Notes: generated by a model not told the origin, from the letters alone. Shown: positions 1 to 9,054, counted from the stretch's first letter. The stretch: DNA of 26,209 nucleotides from JAJYVH01 sp964548595 (GCA_964548595.1 CAZJQO010000011.1:1-26209), one strand, 5' to 3'. Translations and numbers: made by a program.

Positions 1-1926
1 ATAGCAGTGGGCGTAGCCACGAGCATACCGCCGCACAACCTTTCAGAGGTGTGCGACGCCATACTGTATGTGCTGGACCACAAAGATGCGACCGTTGAGG
101 AAACGATGGGCATAATCAAAGGGCCAGACTTCCCTACCGGAGGAATAGCTACGATGAGCCAGAACGCGCTTTACGGCTACAAGTACGGCAGGGGGCAGGT
201 GACTGTGAGGGGCAAGGTTTCGGTTGACGAGCAGAAGGGCAGGATCACCGTAAGCGAGATTCCTTACAATGTGAATAAGGCAAGCCTTGTGGAAAATATA
301 GCGAACCTGGCGAGGGAGAGGAAGATAATCGGCATACGTGACATCAGGGACGAGAGCGACAGGAACGGAATAAGCATAGCGATAGAACTGACCAGGGACA
401 CAAACCCGGAGCAGCTGCTCAACCAGCTCTACAGGCATACGCAGCTCGAGACCACATTCCCTGTCATAAACCTGGCGGTATACGGCAACGTGCTAAAGAG
501 CTACAGCATAACGCAGATGCTCAATGCGTTCATAACGCACAGAAGGGACGTAGTCACTAAGAGGAGCGCGTTTGAGCTGAAGGTGGCCAAGGAGAGGCTG
601 CACATCGTGGAGGGCCTGCTGATAGCGACGTCGCGCATATCTGACGTGGTCAAGGCTATAAGGGAGAGCAAGGAGGTAGGGGAGGCGAGGGGCAAGCTTA
701 TGTCATCATTCGGCCTTTCAGAGAAGCAGGCAAGCGCCATACTGGACATGAGGCTAAGCAAGCTCACGCAACTGGAGAGCGAGTCTATGGACAAGGAGAA
801 GGGCGAGCTTGAGGCGAGCATAGGCTACTATTCCGGCGTTCTGGCCGATCCCCTAAAGGTAGACGCAATAATAAAAGAGGAAACTGCTGTGCTGAAGAAG
901 AAGTACGGGCGGCCGAGGCGCACGGAGATACTGAATGTTGAGCAGGAACTCGAGATAAAGGACGAGGACCTGATAAGCGACGAAGAGGTCAGCGTGATAC
1001 TCACCGCTTCAGGCTACGTCAAGAAGATGGGCATAGCCAACTACAAGGAGCAGGACAGGGGAGGCAAGGGCATCATAGCGATGAACCTGAAGGAGGGCGA
1101 CTTCGTCAAGCACATGATAACGCCGCGCAACAAGGACTACGTGCTCTTCCTGTCGAACAGGGGCAGGCTCTACTGGCTCAAGGCCTACAACATACCCGAG
1201 GGCAGCAGGTACTCGGAGGGCAGGGCGATAGCAAACCTGCTGAACCTTAAGGACGAGGGCATAGTCTCCATGTTCCGCATCAAGGACTTCGAAGCATCGA
1301 GCATACTGTTTCTGACCACGAAGGGCAAGATAAAGAGGACGAGCGCAAAGCTCTTCTCGAATCCCAGGATAACGGGCGTGCACGCCATATCGCTCAACGA
1401 AGGCGACGAGATAGCGGACGCTATAGTGGTGAAGGACCAGAAGTATGTGGTGATAGCAACAAGGAACGGCAAGTCGATAAGGTTCGGCATAGGCGACGTG
1501 CGTTCCATGGGGAGGTCAGCTGCAGGCGTAAGGGGTATAAGGCTGCCAGAGGACGACGTCGCTAAGAACATAATAGCGGCTGGAGACGAAGGGAGCGTGC
1601 TCACCGTTTCAGAGAAGGGCTACGGCAAGATAACAGAAATTGGCGAGTACAGGATGCAGGGCAGGGGAGGCGGAGGCGTAATCAACCTCAAGGTTAACGA
1701 CAAGACCGGGCCTGTCGCGAAGGTGCTCTTCCTCAGCAAGGAGCCGAAGCTGCTGCTCATCAACTCCAAGGGGGTAAGCATCATGATACCAATATCATCA
1801 ATTCGGGTAACAGGCAGGGCGGCCAGCGGCGTGAGGCTGATGAAAGTAGAGCCCGGCGCCAAGGTTATAGACGCCAGGCTGATGGAGGACGAGACAACAA
1901 AGATGACTGGAAATGAAAATAACTAA
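1..1926 (+). CDS. gyrA: DNA gyrase subunit A, 3' part (5' end outside window)
   Basis: The frame is open from base 1 and ends in TAA at 1924-1926. It begins within the breakage-reunion domain at the conserved stretch VGVATSIPPHN, so the catalytic tyrosine and quinolone-resistance region lie upstream of the window. A long coiled-coil region (roughly 180-300 codons in) follows, then a C-terminal beta-pinwheel with repeated blades carrying GRA/GRG-type motifs. The segment EQDRGGKG matches the GyrA-box (consensus QRRGGKG) with one change, which favours gyrase, the negative supercoiling enzyme, over topoisomerase IV. The protein would act with GyrB in an A2B2 enzyme. No gyrB is visible; it may lie upstream. 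Archaeal gyrases are generally regarded as acquired from bacteria. The downstream hydrolase start overlaps the last 14 bases of this gene. Confidence 0.95.
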   Translation: MAVGVATSIPPHNLSEVCDAILYVLDHKDATVEETMGIIKGPDFPTGGIATMSQNALYGYKYGRGQVTVRGKVSVDEQKGRITVSEIPYNVNKASLVENIANLARERKIIGIRDIRDESDRNGISIAIELTRDTNPEQLLNQLYRHTQLETTFPVINLAVYGNVLKSYSITQMLNAFITHRRDVVTKRSAFELKVAKERLHIVEGLLIATSRISDVVKAIRESKEVGEARGKLMSSFGLSEKQASAILDMRLSKLTQLESESMDKEKGELEASIGYYSGVLADPLKVDAIIKEETAVLKKKYGRPRRTEILNVEQELEIKDEDLISDEEVSVILTASGYVKKMGIANYKEQDRGGKGIIAMNLKEGDFVKHMITPRNKDYVLFLSNRGRLYWLKAYNIPEGSRYSEGRAIANLLNLKDEGIVSMFRIKDFEASSILFLTTKGKIKRTSAKLFSNPRITGVHAISLNEGDEIADAIVVKDQKYVVIATRNGKSIRFGIGDVRSMGRSAAGVRGIRLPEDDVAKNIIAAGDEGSVLTVSEKGYGKITEIGEYRMQGRGGGGVINLKVNDKTGPVAKVLFLSKEPKLLLINSKGVSIMIPISSIRVTGRAASGVRLMKVEPGAKVIDARLMEDETTKMTGNENN

Positions 1927-2491
1927 AGCTATAATCATTCATGGCACCGGAGGGTCGCCACAGGGAAACTGGTTTCCGTGGCTAAAGTCAGAACTCGAGA
2001 GAATGTACATAAGCGTTATAGCGCCCCAGTTTCCAACAGGTGAGAAGCAGAGCCTTGCCAGTTGGATGTCTGAGTTTGGTAGGTGGAGTGCCTCGGTAGA
2101 TAGCAATACAATAATGATAGGTCACAGTATAGGGCCCGCTTTCATACTTAACTTTTTAGAGAGGAACGACTGCAGTGTGGCTGGCGCCTTTCTGGTCGCG
2201 CCTTTCGTTGGAAAACTGGGCAACAAGTTTGATTCTCTCAACAAAACCTTTGCAGAGCGCGACTTCGACTGGACCAAGATAAGGCAGCACTGTGGCAGGT
2301 TTTTCATATACAGCTCTGACGATGATCCTTATGTTCCACTCGAAAAGGGCGAGTTCCTTAGTGCGAAACTTAATGCAAAATTCAAGGTGGTGCATGGCGG
2401 CGGGCACCTAAACGCAGATTTCGGATATACCGAGTTCCCGCTTCTGCTCAATGACATCAAGGAGTTCATTTCCAGTACTTCTTCGTCCTGA
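1913..2491 (+). CDS. RBBP9/YdeN-type alpha/beta hydrolase
   Basis: A 192-residue single-domain hydrolase. The N-terminus IIIHGTGGSPQGNW is the family's first strand and oxyanion region. The nucleophile elbow is GHSIG with Ser72, the acid is probably Asp138 in DDDPYVP, and the base is His165 in GGGHLN. This order and the length of about 190 residues fit the RBBP9/YdeN serine hydrolases, whose physiological substrates are mostly unknown. The ATG at 1913 lies inside the 3' end of gyrA (14-nt overlap), so translation is probably coupled. Its 3' end overlaps the convergent helicase gene by 26 nt. Codon choice looks somewhat more mixed than in gyrA, compatible with acquisition from bacteria, but this is only an impression. 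Confidence 0.85.
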   Translation: MKITKAIIIHGTGGSPQGNWFPWLKSELERMYISVIAPQFPTGEKQSLASWMSEFGRWSASVDSNTIMIGHSIGPAFILNFLERNDCSVAGAFLVAPFVGKLGNKFDSLNKTFAERDFDWTKIRQHCGRFFIYSSDDDPYVPLEKGEFLSAKLNAKFKVVHGGGHLNADFGYTEFPLLLNDIKEFISSTSSS

Positions 2492-5231
2492 CGAAGTTCT
2501 TCTGCGCCTCGAGCAGGTCTATTACGAACTGCTTTCTGTCCTTCCTTAGGCGCCTCAGCACCCTGGCCGCGGTTGCCACGCCTATTCCATACACGGAGAG
2601 CGCTGCAAGCGCCTTTGTGCCGTAGGCGTCTACCAGCCCGGACTCCTGCACCGCCTCCCTGTACTGCCTCATTTCCTCTTCCTTGAGTTGCCTGCCCTGC
2701 ATCCTCTTCCTTACCGCCGCGCCCCTAGCATCAGTCTGCATGCACACCATGGGGCTCTTGCAGTGCGGGCACGCCACGCGCTCGTATCTGCTTGCACTAA
2801 GCTCCTTCTGGAACTCTGTCCCGCAGTAGGTGCAGAGCAGCAGTGGCTTCTTGCCGCCTATCTTTTGCTCAAGCTCCTTTATCTCAGAATCAGCGGGCAG
2901 CGTCGGCAGAAGCAGTTCCCTGTAGACGTGCGATGCCCTGACTATCTCCTCGGCCAGCGGAGACAGGCCGCCGTCAGTCGTGCTTACGCGTATCGAGCCT
3001 TCCCTGAGCCTTTCCAGGAATGCCTCTACCGTTCCTATGTCGAAGCTGTTCTTCTCAAGATCCCGCGCAGTCTCCTCGGCTATCGGCGAGCCGCTGTAGA
3101 ACGTCATGAGCCTTTCGGCGTTGCTCTTTCCTATCTGCGCATCTCTTTCCACCACGCCGAAGAGCTTGCAGACGCGCACGAACCTGTACCTGTACGTGTC
3201 CGTGCCGGAGACGAACTGAATGCTGTTCGCGATGTTGACGTCGTAGCGCCTTATCATGTCGAAGACCTTGCGCATATCAGGCCTTCTCCTAGCACCTACG
3301 AAATCCACTATGAGTGCGTATGGTGTGGCCCTCACAGAAACCCTTGACCCTGACGCGGCAGAGGCCGCGTAGCCAACGAGCTTAGCCAGGTACTCGTTGG
3401 CGAGCTTGCCAAGAGGCACGTGCACCACGGCATAGCCTTCCGCATCCTCTATCATCAAAGAGTCCTCAGACGGGACGAAGCGCTTCTTCTGCGCCTCCAC
3501 AAAATGCTGCGCCGCTTCTGCCGTTTCCTTGTCAGCAATGAGGCTGGCGTCGTTGAGTCCTTTAGAGAGCAGCCTGTAGACGCGCACCGCTGTTTCCTTC
3601 GACACCGGTATGTCCTCTCCTTCCCAGTCCGGTATAGCGGCGCTTATGTCGTCGCTCTGCTCCACGGCCACCACGCCCTTGTCAATGCTGACCACCTTCC
3701 ACGGCAGACCCTTGGTTATGAATGTGGATCCCGCTTCGAGATAGTTCATCACGAACTGCTCGTCCATGCTTGCTATTATCCTGTTGCCCACCACGCTCCT
3801 GACCTCGAACCTTGCGGTATCGGGTATAACGCTTATGTTAGAGAAGAAATACTGCCTGGACCTGTAGCCTATGCTTACGCTTTTGTCTTTGCGCCTTATC
3901 AGGCGCTCCCTGTCTAGGAAACCCATTACAGCGTCAAGCGTTTCAGCGCTTATTCCAGAGTACGGAGCCGCGCGCCTGACCATGCCCAGCAGCTTCTCCT
4001 CGCCTATCTTCCTGTATTCCAGCACGATTGCGCATATCTGGTTGGCGAGCACGTCAAGCGCGTTCCTTTCCATGCATCCTTTCTCCAAGACGCCCTCGCG
4101 CATCTGCTCCGCTATCGCTATCGATTCGAGCACCTCCAGCGGGCTCGCGACAATCACGCTTCCGAACGACACCTCTTTCTCCCTGTGGCCTCCCCTGCCA
4201 ACCCGCTGCACAAGCCTCACCACCTGCTTCGGCGAGCCGTACTGTATGACCAGGTTGACCGCGCCTATGTCTATCCCGAGCTCCAGCGAGCTGGTGGCTA
4301 TTAAACTCTTTATCCTGCCCTCCTTGAACTCGTTCTCGCTCTTTATCCTTTCCTCCTTATCGAGCGAGCTGTGGTGCACGCCTATGCCGCCGAAATGGGC
4401 TATCTTGTCGAAGTACATGAGCTTGCTGCCGAGCGATTCGACCACTTGGCGCGTGTTGGCGAATATCAGTGTTGAATTAGATTCCTTGACCAGTTCAGCC
4501 ACCCGCTCTATCCTTGCCAGCGTAGCCGTGTCCAGGCCAAAGCTCTGGCTAAATTCAACGTGCTCCTTAGAGGCATGCCTTGGCATCTCTATGCTTACGC
4601 GTATCTCCTTGCTCGCCTTCGCATCTACCACTTCAAAATCCCTGCTTCCGCAGAGGAAAGCGCCCGCCTCCTGTGCGTTGCCGAGCGTGGCGCTTATGCC
4701 TATGCGCTGGTATCCGGGCGCGAGTTCCTCAAGCCTTTCCAGCGCCACGGAGAGCTGCGCACCGCGCTTGTTGTAATACAGTTCGTGCAGCTCGTCGACT
4801 ATCACTGCCTTGACGTTGCCCATTGCACTCCTCAGGCGCTGCGACAGGAAGAGGTTCTGCAGCGTCTCCGGAGTGGTTATCAACATGTACGGCGGTGATG
4901 CCGCCTGCAGTTGCCTCTCCTTTGTCGGCGTGTCTCCGTGCCTAACTGAGATGCTCACTCCGACATCCGCGGCGAAGTGTGAAAGGCGTTTCAGCAGATC
5001 GCGGTTCAGTGCCCTGAGCGGGGTCACGTAAATAATCCCAATTCCCTTCCCCGCATCCTGCTTCAGCAGCCTGGCAAGCAGCGGCACAACAGCAGCTTCG
5101 GTCTTGCCGCTGCCCGTAGGTGCGATTATCACGCAGTTGCCCCCCTTCTCAACCACAGGGACCGCTGCCCTCTGCACATCGGTGAAGCTGCCGAATTTGC
5201 GCAGGAAAATTTCGTAGGGATCCGTGTGCAT
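2466..5231 (-). CDS. lhr: Lhr-type superfamily 2 DEAD/DEAH helicase
   Basis: A predicted ATP-dependent helicase of about 921 residues, counted from the ATG at 5231. The frame stays open 44 codons upstream, but that extension is Arg/His-rich and antisense to the preceding gene, so I reject it. Motifs: Walker A PTGSGKT (residues 38-44), a DELH box (146-149), SAT (180-182), and a second RecA domain with an ATSSLELGIDIG segment and a QRVGRGGH motif VI. A long Lhr-core region follows, and near the C-terminus a CxxC...CxxC zinc ribbon (CTYC and CPHC, 17 residues apart). Lhr-family helicases unwind DNA and RNA:DNA hybrids and are linked to repair or RNA processing. The gene starts 5 nt after the stop of the upstream surface-protein gene, so they are probably co-transcribed. 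Confidence 0.93.
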   Translation of the reverse strand: MHTDPYEIFLRKFGSFTDVQRAAVPVVEKGGNCVIIAPTGSGKTEAAVVPLLARLLKQDAGKGIGIIYVTPLRALNRDLLKRLSHFAADVGVSISVRHGDTPTKERQLQAASPPYMLITTPETLQNLFLSQRLRSAMGNVKAVIVDELHELYYNKRGAQLSVALERLEELAPGYQRIGISATLGNAQEAGAFLCGSRDFEVVDAKASKEIRVSIEMPRHASKEHVEFSQSFGLDTATLARIERVAELVKESNSTLIFANTRQVVESLGSKLMYFDKIAHFGGIGVHHSSLDKEERIKSENEFKEGRIKSLIATSSLELGIDIGAVNLVIQYGSPKQVVRLVQRVGRGGHREKEVSFGSVIVASPLEVLESIAIAEQMREGVLEKGCMERNALDVLANQICAIVLEYRKIGEEKLLGMVRRAAPYSGISAETLDAVMGFLDRERLIRRKDKSVSIGYRSRQYFFSNISVIPDTARFEVRSVVGNRIIASMDEQFVMNYLEAGSTFITKGLPWKVVSIDKGVVAVEQSDDISAAIPDWEGEDIPVSKETAVRVYRLLSKGLNDASLIADKETAEAAQHFVEAQKKRFVPSEDSLMIEDAEGYAVVHVPLGKLANEYLAKLVGYAASAASGSRVSVRATPYALIVDFVGARRRPDMRKVFDMIRRYDVNIANSIQFVSGTDTYRYRFVRVCKLFGVVERDAQIGKSNAERLMTFYSGSPIAEETARDLEKNSFDIGTVEAFLERLREGSIRVSTTDGGLSPLAEEIVRASHVYRELLLPTLPADSEIKELEQKIGGKKPLLLCTYCGTEFQKELSASRYERVACPHCKSPMVCMQTDARGAAVRKRMQGRQLKEEEMRQYREAVQESGLVDAYGTKALAALSVYGIGVATAARVLRRLRKDRKQFVIDLLEAQKNFVRTKKYWK

Positions 5232-5236
5232 AAGTG

Positions 5237-6868
5237 TTAGCCGAATGGTATGAACGCGGTGCCGATGTCGTCGTGGGTTGCGTTGCCTACCGTGTAGTTT
5301 ATGCCTATGTCGGCGTGCAGGTTCAGTGCAATTCCTGTTATCGGGGTAGTTATGTTGTAGCACCTGGTGCTAAGTGGGTAAGAGGCGCCAGGTGCCAGCG
5401 TCGCGTTCTCCGGCGATGGGAAATCGTCCGCGTACGTGTAGCAGCCGGCACTGTTTATGTGCGCGCTCGCATTGAGCATGCTCGTTATCACAAAGCTCAC
5501 TGTGCCATTGTCGTACGTGAGGTTGCTGCACCCGAATGCGGCGCCGAGCGAGCAGGTGTTTGTTATCCCCGAGATGAACGACAGAGATGGGCCTGTTACG
5601 TTAAGCGCAGAGAGCAGGCTTTCCGCAACAGGGACCTGCTTCAGCGCATCGCTCGTTTTCACAAACGAGAAAGCGCTTACGTTGTACCCGCCCCTGTACG
5701 CGGTCGTTTCTATAAGCGATGTGTTTCCGAACTTGCCGCTCAGCGGCACCAAGTATGTGCTGCAGTAGCTCGCGTTGTCGTAGCTGCCTATCACTCCGTA
5801 GCACACGTTGCTGCTGGTGCTCTGGTTCGTAATCATTTCAGAGTCGAAGGACTCGTTCGTTATGTAGTAAAGCGAAGCGGCGTAGCTGCCAAGGCGGTCG
5901 GAGCCGTAAAATCTACCAAGCGTGACTGCATTTGTCGGAACGAGCCTGCTCCCGAACTCGGATGCGACGCTGTTTTCATGCGCACTCACATTAGCCGTTG
6001 AGGAAGCGTTGACTAGAGAGACGCAACTGGCGGAGTTCGAAGAGACGGTCAGCACCTTCAGCCAGCCCTGGGCGTACCAGCTGCAGAAGCTTGTGTGGTT
6101 GGGCATGCTTATCAGGGTAATGTTGCCGGCTGCGCTGTTGATGTAAGCGCTAGTGAATTTGGTTCCGGTGGCGGCCACGGAGAAGATGCTTGGTGCAAGG
6201 TAGCCCTTGATCCAGAGCGAGTATGCGCTTGCATTGCCGTACTGCGCTTCGGCAGCGCTCATGTTCACTATATAGTTGTACGTCACGTTCAGCACCGGCT
6301 CTATGAACCTGCCTGCCTGGCCTGATGGCAGCGGCGCGAAGCGCGAAACGCCATAGTTATCGTAGATGTAGCTGGATGTGACGTAGCCGCCTGCGGATAG
6401 CGCCCTCTCGCTTGTGTATGTGGCGTTGCCCGGCAGCAGTGACTGGGGGTCTGCTGCAGATGCAGCATCTACGGAGAATGAGAAGTTGCCTGTGCTCGCG
6501 GCCCTGTCAGCTATGTCATAAACTTTGGCAGGATCTGCCTGCACAGAAATGCTGTATGTTCCAGAGGCTGTAGGTGAGTAGTTGTAGTATATCGTTGTCT
6601 GCTTGCCTGCGGGCAGTGTAACCTTGTAGAGCGTGCTCAGGTTGCCGTTGACGAATACTCCAAGGCTCATATTCTGTATCGCTGCAGTGCCGTTGTTCGC
6701 TGCCAGTATGCCGAGCGTCGCTTTCTGGTACGGGTACATCTGCACAGGCACGCTGCCATGCACGCTTATGCTTATGTCTATTGCAGGCTGGTACAGATAC
6801 CTGAAAAGCAGCGCCGCTATTATTATTATGACTACTGCGGCTATCCACAGATACGTTTCGCTTTTCAT
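5237..6868 (-). CDS. Membrane-anchored secreted/surface protein, function unknown
   Basis: Start set at the ATG at 6868, 4 nt after the stop of the upstream regulator; an in-frame TTG at 6880 would add four residues and overlap it. The product (about 543 aa) has one N-terminal hydrophobic segment (roughly residues 7-25, WIAAVVIIIIAALLF) followed by a large region very rich in Ser, Thr, Asn, Ala and Tyr and containing many N-x-S/T sequons. Residues about 40-110 resemble a CARDB-like beta-sandwich that often occurs in archaeal surface proteins (ILAANNGTAAI with an NGN turn and a Gly-Thr-Tyr edge strand). This indicates an extracytoplasmic, probably glycosylated protein anchored by a signal-anchor helix. 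Scattered cysteines could form disulfides. I see no enzymatic motif. It sits between a winged-helix regulator and an Lhr-type helicase. Confidence 0.8.
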   Translation of the reverse strand: MKSETYLWIAAVVIIIIAALLFRYLYQPAIDISISVHGSVPVQMYPYQKATLGILAANNGTAAIQNMSLGVFVNGNLSTLYKVTLPAGKQTTIYYNYSPTASGTYSISVQADPAKVYDIADRAASTGNFSFSVDAASAADPQSLLPGNATYTSERALSAGGYVTSSYIYDNYGVSRFAPLPSGQAGRFIEPVLNVTYNYIVNMSAAEAQYGNASAYSLWIKGYLAPSIFSVAATGTKFTSAYINSAAGNITLISMPNHTSFCSWYAQGWLKVLTVSSNSASCVSLVNASSTANVSAHENSVASEFGSRLVPTNAVTLGRFYGSDRLGSYAASLYYITNESFDSEMITNQSTSSNVCYGVIGSYDNASYCSTYLVPLSGKFGNTSLIETTAYRGGYNVSAFSFVKTSDALKQVPVAESLLSALNVTGPSLSFISGITNTCSLGAAFGCSNLTYDNGTVSFVITSMLNASAHINSAGCYTYADDFPSPENATLAPGASYPLSTRCYNITTPITGIALNLHADIGINYTVGNATHDDIGTAFIPFG

Positions 6869-6872
6869 CAGT

Positions 6873-7346
6873 TCACGCAATGGTTGCTTTATTCCTAAGC
6901 TCTTTTATCGCTTCGCCTATGCTTGCAAATATCTCCTTGTAGTCGTTTTCATACAGGTGTGCTACCCATGCGGCAGCATCGTACCTGTCTCCTATCGCCG
7001 GAGGCTTGAGGTAGAACTTACCCTGAGCATTCTCCACGAGCCCAATCTTCTTCATGCGCAGCAGATGGTACCTGAGCGTCTTCTCGTTTATGGGCTCCCA
7101 GTTCTTGCTTATGTACTCGACAAGCTCGCTCACGCTCGGGTCGCTTTTCTTCACGAACTGGAAATTGACGAGCGCATCGAGCACGGCCACGGAGCTGAGC
7201 CTGGACTCGCCGGGGTTTATCACTCCAAGGGAGAGCGCGAGCCACCTGGCTATCGAGCGCCTTGTCTCCAACACTTCCTTGGTGAGCCTCATCTTCCTCA
7301 GTGTTATCTCCTTGTCTATAAGCCCTGATTCGCCTAGCTCCGGCAC
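6873..7346 (-). CDS. Winged-helix transcriptional regulator-like protein
   Basis: A 157-residue protein. The only plausible start is the GTG at 7346, with a purine-rich GGGG about 8 nt upstream; a nearby ATG is out of frame and soon hits a stop. The middle (about residues 50-115) reads as a winged helix: SVSELVEYISKNW, then a recognition-helix-like INEKTLRYHLLRMKKIGLV, then a wing QGKFYLKP. The C-terminal 40 residues are probably helical. It is the first gene of an apparent operon with the surface protein (TGA at 6873, next ATG 6868) and the Lhr helicase. It could control that operon or the divergent prefoldin operon. Ligand and target are unknown. Confidence 0.75.
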   Translation of the reverse strand: MPELGESGLIDKEITLRKMRLTKEVLETRRSIARWLALSLGVINPGESRLSSVAVLDALVNFQFVKKSDPSVSELVEYISKNWEPINEKTLRYHLLRMKKIGLVENAQGKFYLKPPAIGDRYDAAAWVAHLYENDYKEIFASIGEAIKELRNKATIA

Positions 7347-7401
7347 TTTATCATACCCCTAACTGACGTTGGTCGTTAATCTGCGTTTATCCATCTTCAT
7401 A

Positions 7402-7409
7402 CTTATATG
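7402..7409 (+). promoter_or_regulatory. Candidate archaeal TATA box for the prefoldin/DHH/Mre11 operon
   Basis: CTTATATG lies in the 60-nt divergent intergenic region. Transcription would be expected about 25 nt downstream, near 7431, shortly before a TTG codon at 7446. The ATG at 7407 overlaps this box and so is unlikely to be in the transcript. Confidence 0.5.
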
Positions 7410-7445
7410 CTTTTCTTTGTCAATACTGCTGTCCACGGTCTTGCT

Positions 7446-7670
7446 TTGCCAAAGTACTACAAGGTTTACGACGCCAAGCAAACGCTCTACGTCACTGTGG
7501 ATGATGGCGGTGCGGTGATCATAAGGGACGAGGCCGGTAGGAAAGTGTTCCTGTCAAGGTACCAGGCGAAGCTGATGAAGTTCGGCATAAGCAACCTGCT
7601 GAAGAACCTCTTCGAAGGCGTAGACTCAAGCGATGTTCGTATTGAGGAGCTCGAAAGCGCTCCAAAATGA
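7446..7670 (+). CDS. Small conserved-looking hypothetical protein preceding prefoldin beta
   Basis: I place the start at TTG 7446 because the in-frame ATG at 7407 sits inside a probable TATA box; with that ATG the product would be 87 aa rather than 74. The protein begins with PKYYKVYDAKQ, appears to form beta strands (LYVTVDDGGAVIIRDEAGRKVFL), then a helix rich in Lys and Leu, and has an acidic end. No cysteine motif, membrane segment or known domain is visible. It is followed 9 nt later by prefoldin beta, in the place where many archaea encode small proteins such as KEOPS Pcc1, but I see no Pcc1 similarity. The function is unknown. Confidence 0.65.
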   Translation: MPKYYKVYDAKQTLYVTVDDGGAVIIRDEAGRKVFLSRYQAKLMKFGISNLLKNLFEGVDSSDVRIEELESAPK

Positions 7671-7679
7671 GGAATGCAC

Positions 7680-8039
7680 ATGGCGCAACAACAAAACACA
7701 GGAGGGAACGAGGCGGAGAAGCTTGTAAGCGATTACCAGCTGGTGCAGGAGCAGCTCAGGTCATCGGCCCTGCAGCTCGAGCAGCTGCAGGCCCAAAAGG
7801 CGGAACTGGAGCGCGCGAAGGAAGAGGTGGCCGGTGCAGCGGGCAAGGTGTACATAAGTGTAGGCGGCATCATCGTCGAGACCGACAAGCAGAAGGCTCT
7901 GGCCGATATAAGCAGCAAAGCTGAAATTACACAGGTGAGGATAGGCTTCATAACAAAGCAGTACAACGACATGAAGTCCAAGGAGAAGCAGTTGGGGGAG
8001 CAACTCACGAAGATGCTTGATAAAAGGAACACAGGCTGA
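7680..8039 (+). CDS. pfdB: Prefoldin subunit beta
   Basis: The product of 119 residues has the prefoldin beta architecture: an N-terminal helix with heptads (YQLVQEQLRSSALQLEQLQAQ), a central beta-hairpin pair (VYISVGGIIVETD), and a C-terminal coiled coil. It lacks the longer double hairpin of the alpha subunit. Prefoldin (alpha2 beta4) captures unfolded proteins and passes them to the thermosome. Of two in-frame ATGs (7674 and 7680) the second is preferred because the GAGG at 7669-7672 is then 7 nt away. The gene follows the small hypothetical gene closely and runs into the DHH phosphoesterase gene, which suggests one operon. Glu/Gln/Lys richness fits the coiled coils. Confidence 0.92.
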   Translation: MAQQQNTGGNEAEKLVSDYQLVQEQLRSSALQLEQLQAQKAELERAKEEVAGAAGKVYISVGGIIVETDKQKALADISSKAEITQVRIGFITKQYNDMKSKEKQLGEQLTKMLDKRNTG

Positions 8040-8043
8040 TGCA

Positions 8044-9054
8044 TTGCGCACCCTGTCCATGCAAGAGCTGTGCGGCATGCTCGAGAGCAGCAGGGGCAAG
8101 AGGGTAGCAATAACGTTCCACACAATAGGTGACAGGGACGCGGTCGGTTCCGCGGTTGCGCTCTCTTCCTATTTCACCAACGCCACCGTGGTTACTCCCG
8201 ACTTCATAACGACCAACGCGCGCCACATGCTCTCGGTGCTTGGCCTATCCGGCAAAGTGTCTGGCAAGCTCCCCGAAGGTACGGAGCTTGTGATAGTCTG
8301 CTACGCCAATAACGTTTTTGCGCTCTCTTCATTCGGCAGGAGGATCACTGACGCGGGCACAGCCATGCTGTTCATAGACCACCATCTGCCCCATGCCGGC
8401 GACGAAGTGCCAGGCTCCATGTTCAACGACGAAAGCTACAACTCAACAGCAAGCATAGTGTGCGACGCACTGCAACGCCTGAAGTCCGGAATGACAAAGG
8501 AAACGGCGGCTCTTCTGCTCAACGGCATAATGGCAGATTCGGCCGACCTGCAGAACTCATCCCCCCTTACCTTCAGGCAGATAGCCGGGCTTCTTGAAAC
8601 AGCGGGCATCACGTTCTCGTATGTGCTGCAGCATTTCAAGGCAGATGTGCCGATGGCGAACAGGTACGGGGTGATAAGGGACGTGTTCGCAGCAAACGTG
8701 GAGACGGTAGGCAGGTACCTGCTGATCTACGGCAGGGCGAGCGAGCACGCCAATGTGGTGGCCGACGCGGCCCTGCGCCTGGACTGCGACGCCAGCGTCT
8801 TCTGGACTGCAAGCCAGTCAGAGGCATCACTCTCGGCGCGTCTCAGGGCTCCGCTCGACAAGGAGATGGGGTTGCATCTGGGAACGGTGATGGAAAGCGT
8901 AGGCACGATGCTGGGAGGCGAAGGAGGAGGCCACGCCTGCGCGGCCGGAGCGTACGGGCCGGCAAGGGAGAAGGCCGAAGAGGCAGGCATGTCGGCGGTA
9001 AGGCAGATAAAAGAGCGGATGCTTTCATCTTCAGGCAGACGTGGTGTTTCATGA
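8044..9054 (+). CDS. DHH/DHHA1 family phosphoesterase (RecJ/NrnA-like)
   Basis: The start is uncertain: TTG 8017 overlaps prefoldin by 23 nt, TTG 8044 avoids overlap and keeps a short N-terminal helix, and ATG 8059 is also possible. Motifs (numbered from 8017): HTIGDRDAVGSA at 35-46 as DHH motif I, with the metal-binding Asp39 and Asp41 kept; IMADSADLQ as the DxxD-type motif; DHHLP at 121-125, the signature; and GGGHACAAG at 303-311, the DHHA1 motif. These proteins hydrolyse short oligonucleotides, single-stranded DNA or cyclic dinucleotides using two metal ions. The usual Pro-Asp of motif I is Gly-Asp here. It overlaps mre11 by four bases (ATGA), so a joint role in nucleic-acid turnover or repair is plausible. 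Confidence 0.88.
   Translation: MRTLSMQELCGMLESSRGKRVAITFHTIGDRDAVGSAVALSSYFTNATVVTPDFITTNARHMLSVLGLSGKVSGKLPEGTELVIVCYANNVFALSSFGRRITDAGTAMLFIDHHLPHAGDEVPGSMFNDESYNSTASIVCDALQRLKSGMTKETAALLLNGIMADSADLQNSSPLTFRQIAGLLETAGITFSYVLQHFKADVPMANRYGVIRDVFAANVETVGRYLLIYGRASEHANVVADAALRLDCDASVFWTASQSEASLSARLRAPLDKEMGLHLGTVMESVGTMLGGEGGGHACAAGAYGPAREKAEEAGMSAVRQIKERMLSSSGRRGVS

Noticed and set aside
3871..4776. 301-codon open frame on the plus strand opposite the Lhr gene.
   Set aside because: Low-complexity Ser/Leu-rich translation typical of antisense frames in this GC-rich coding DNA.
5232..5363. N-terminal extension of the Lhr helicase to 5363.
   Set aside because: It is Arg/His-rich, antisense to the 3' end of the surface-protein gene, and the family start fits ATG 5231.
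7446..7670. KEOPS subunit Pcc1, expected by synteny near prefoldin beta.
   Set aside because: The sequence shows no Pcc1 pattern; only length and position fit.
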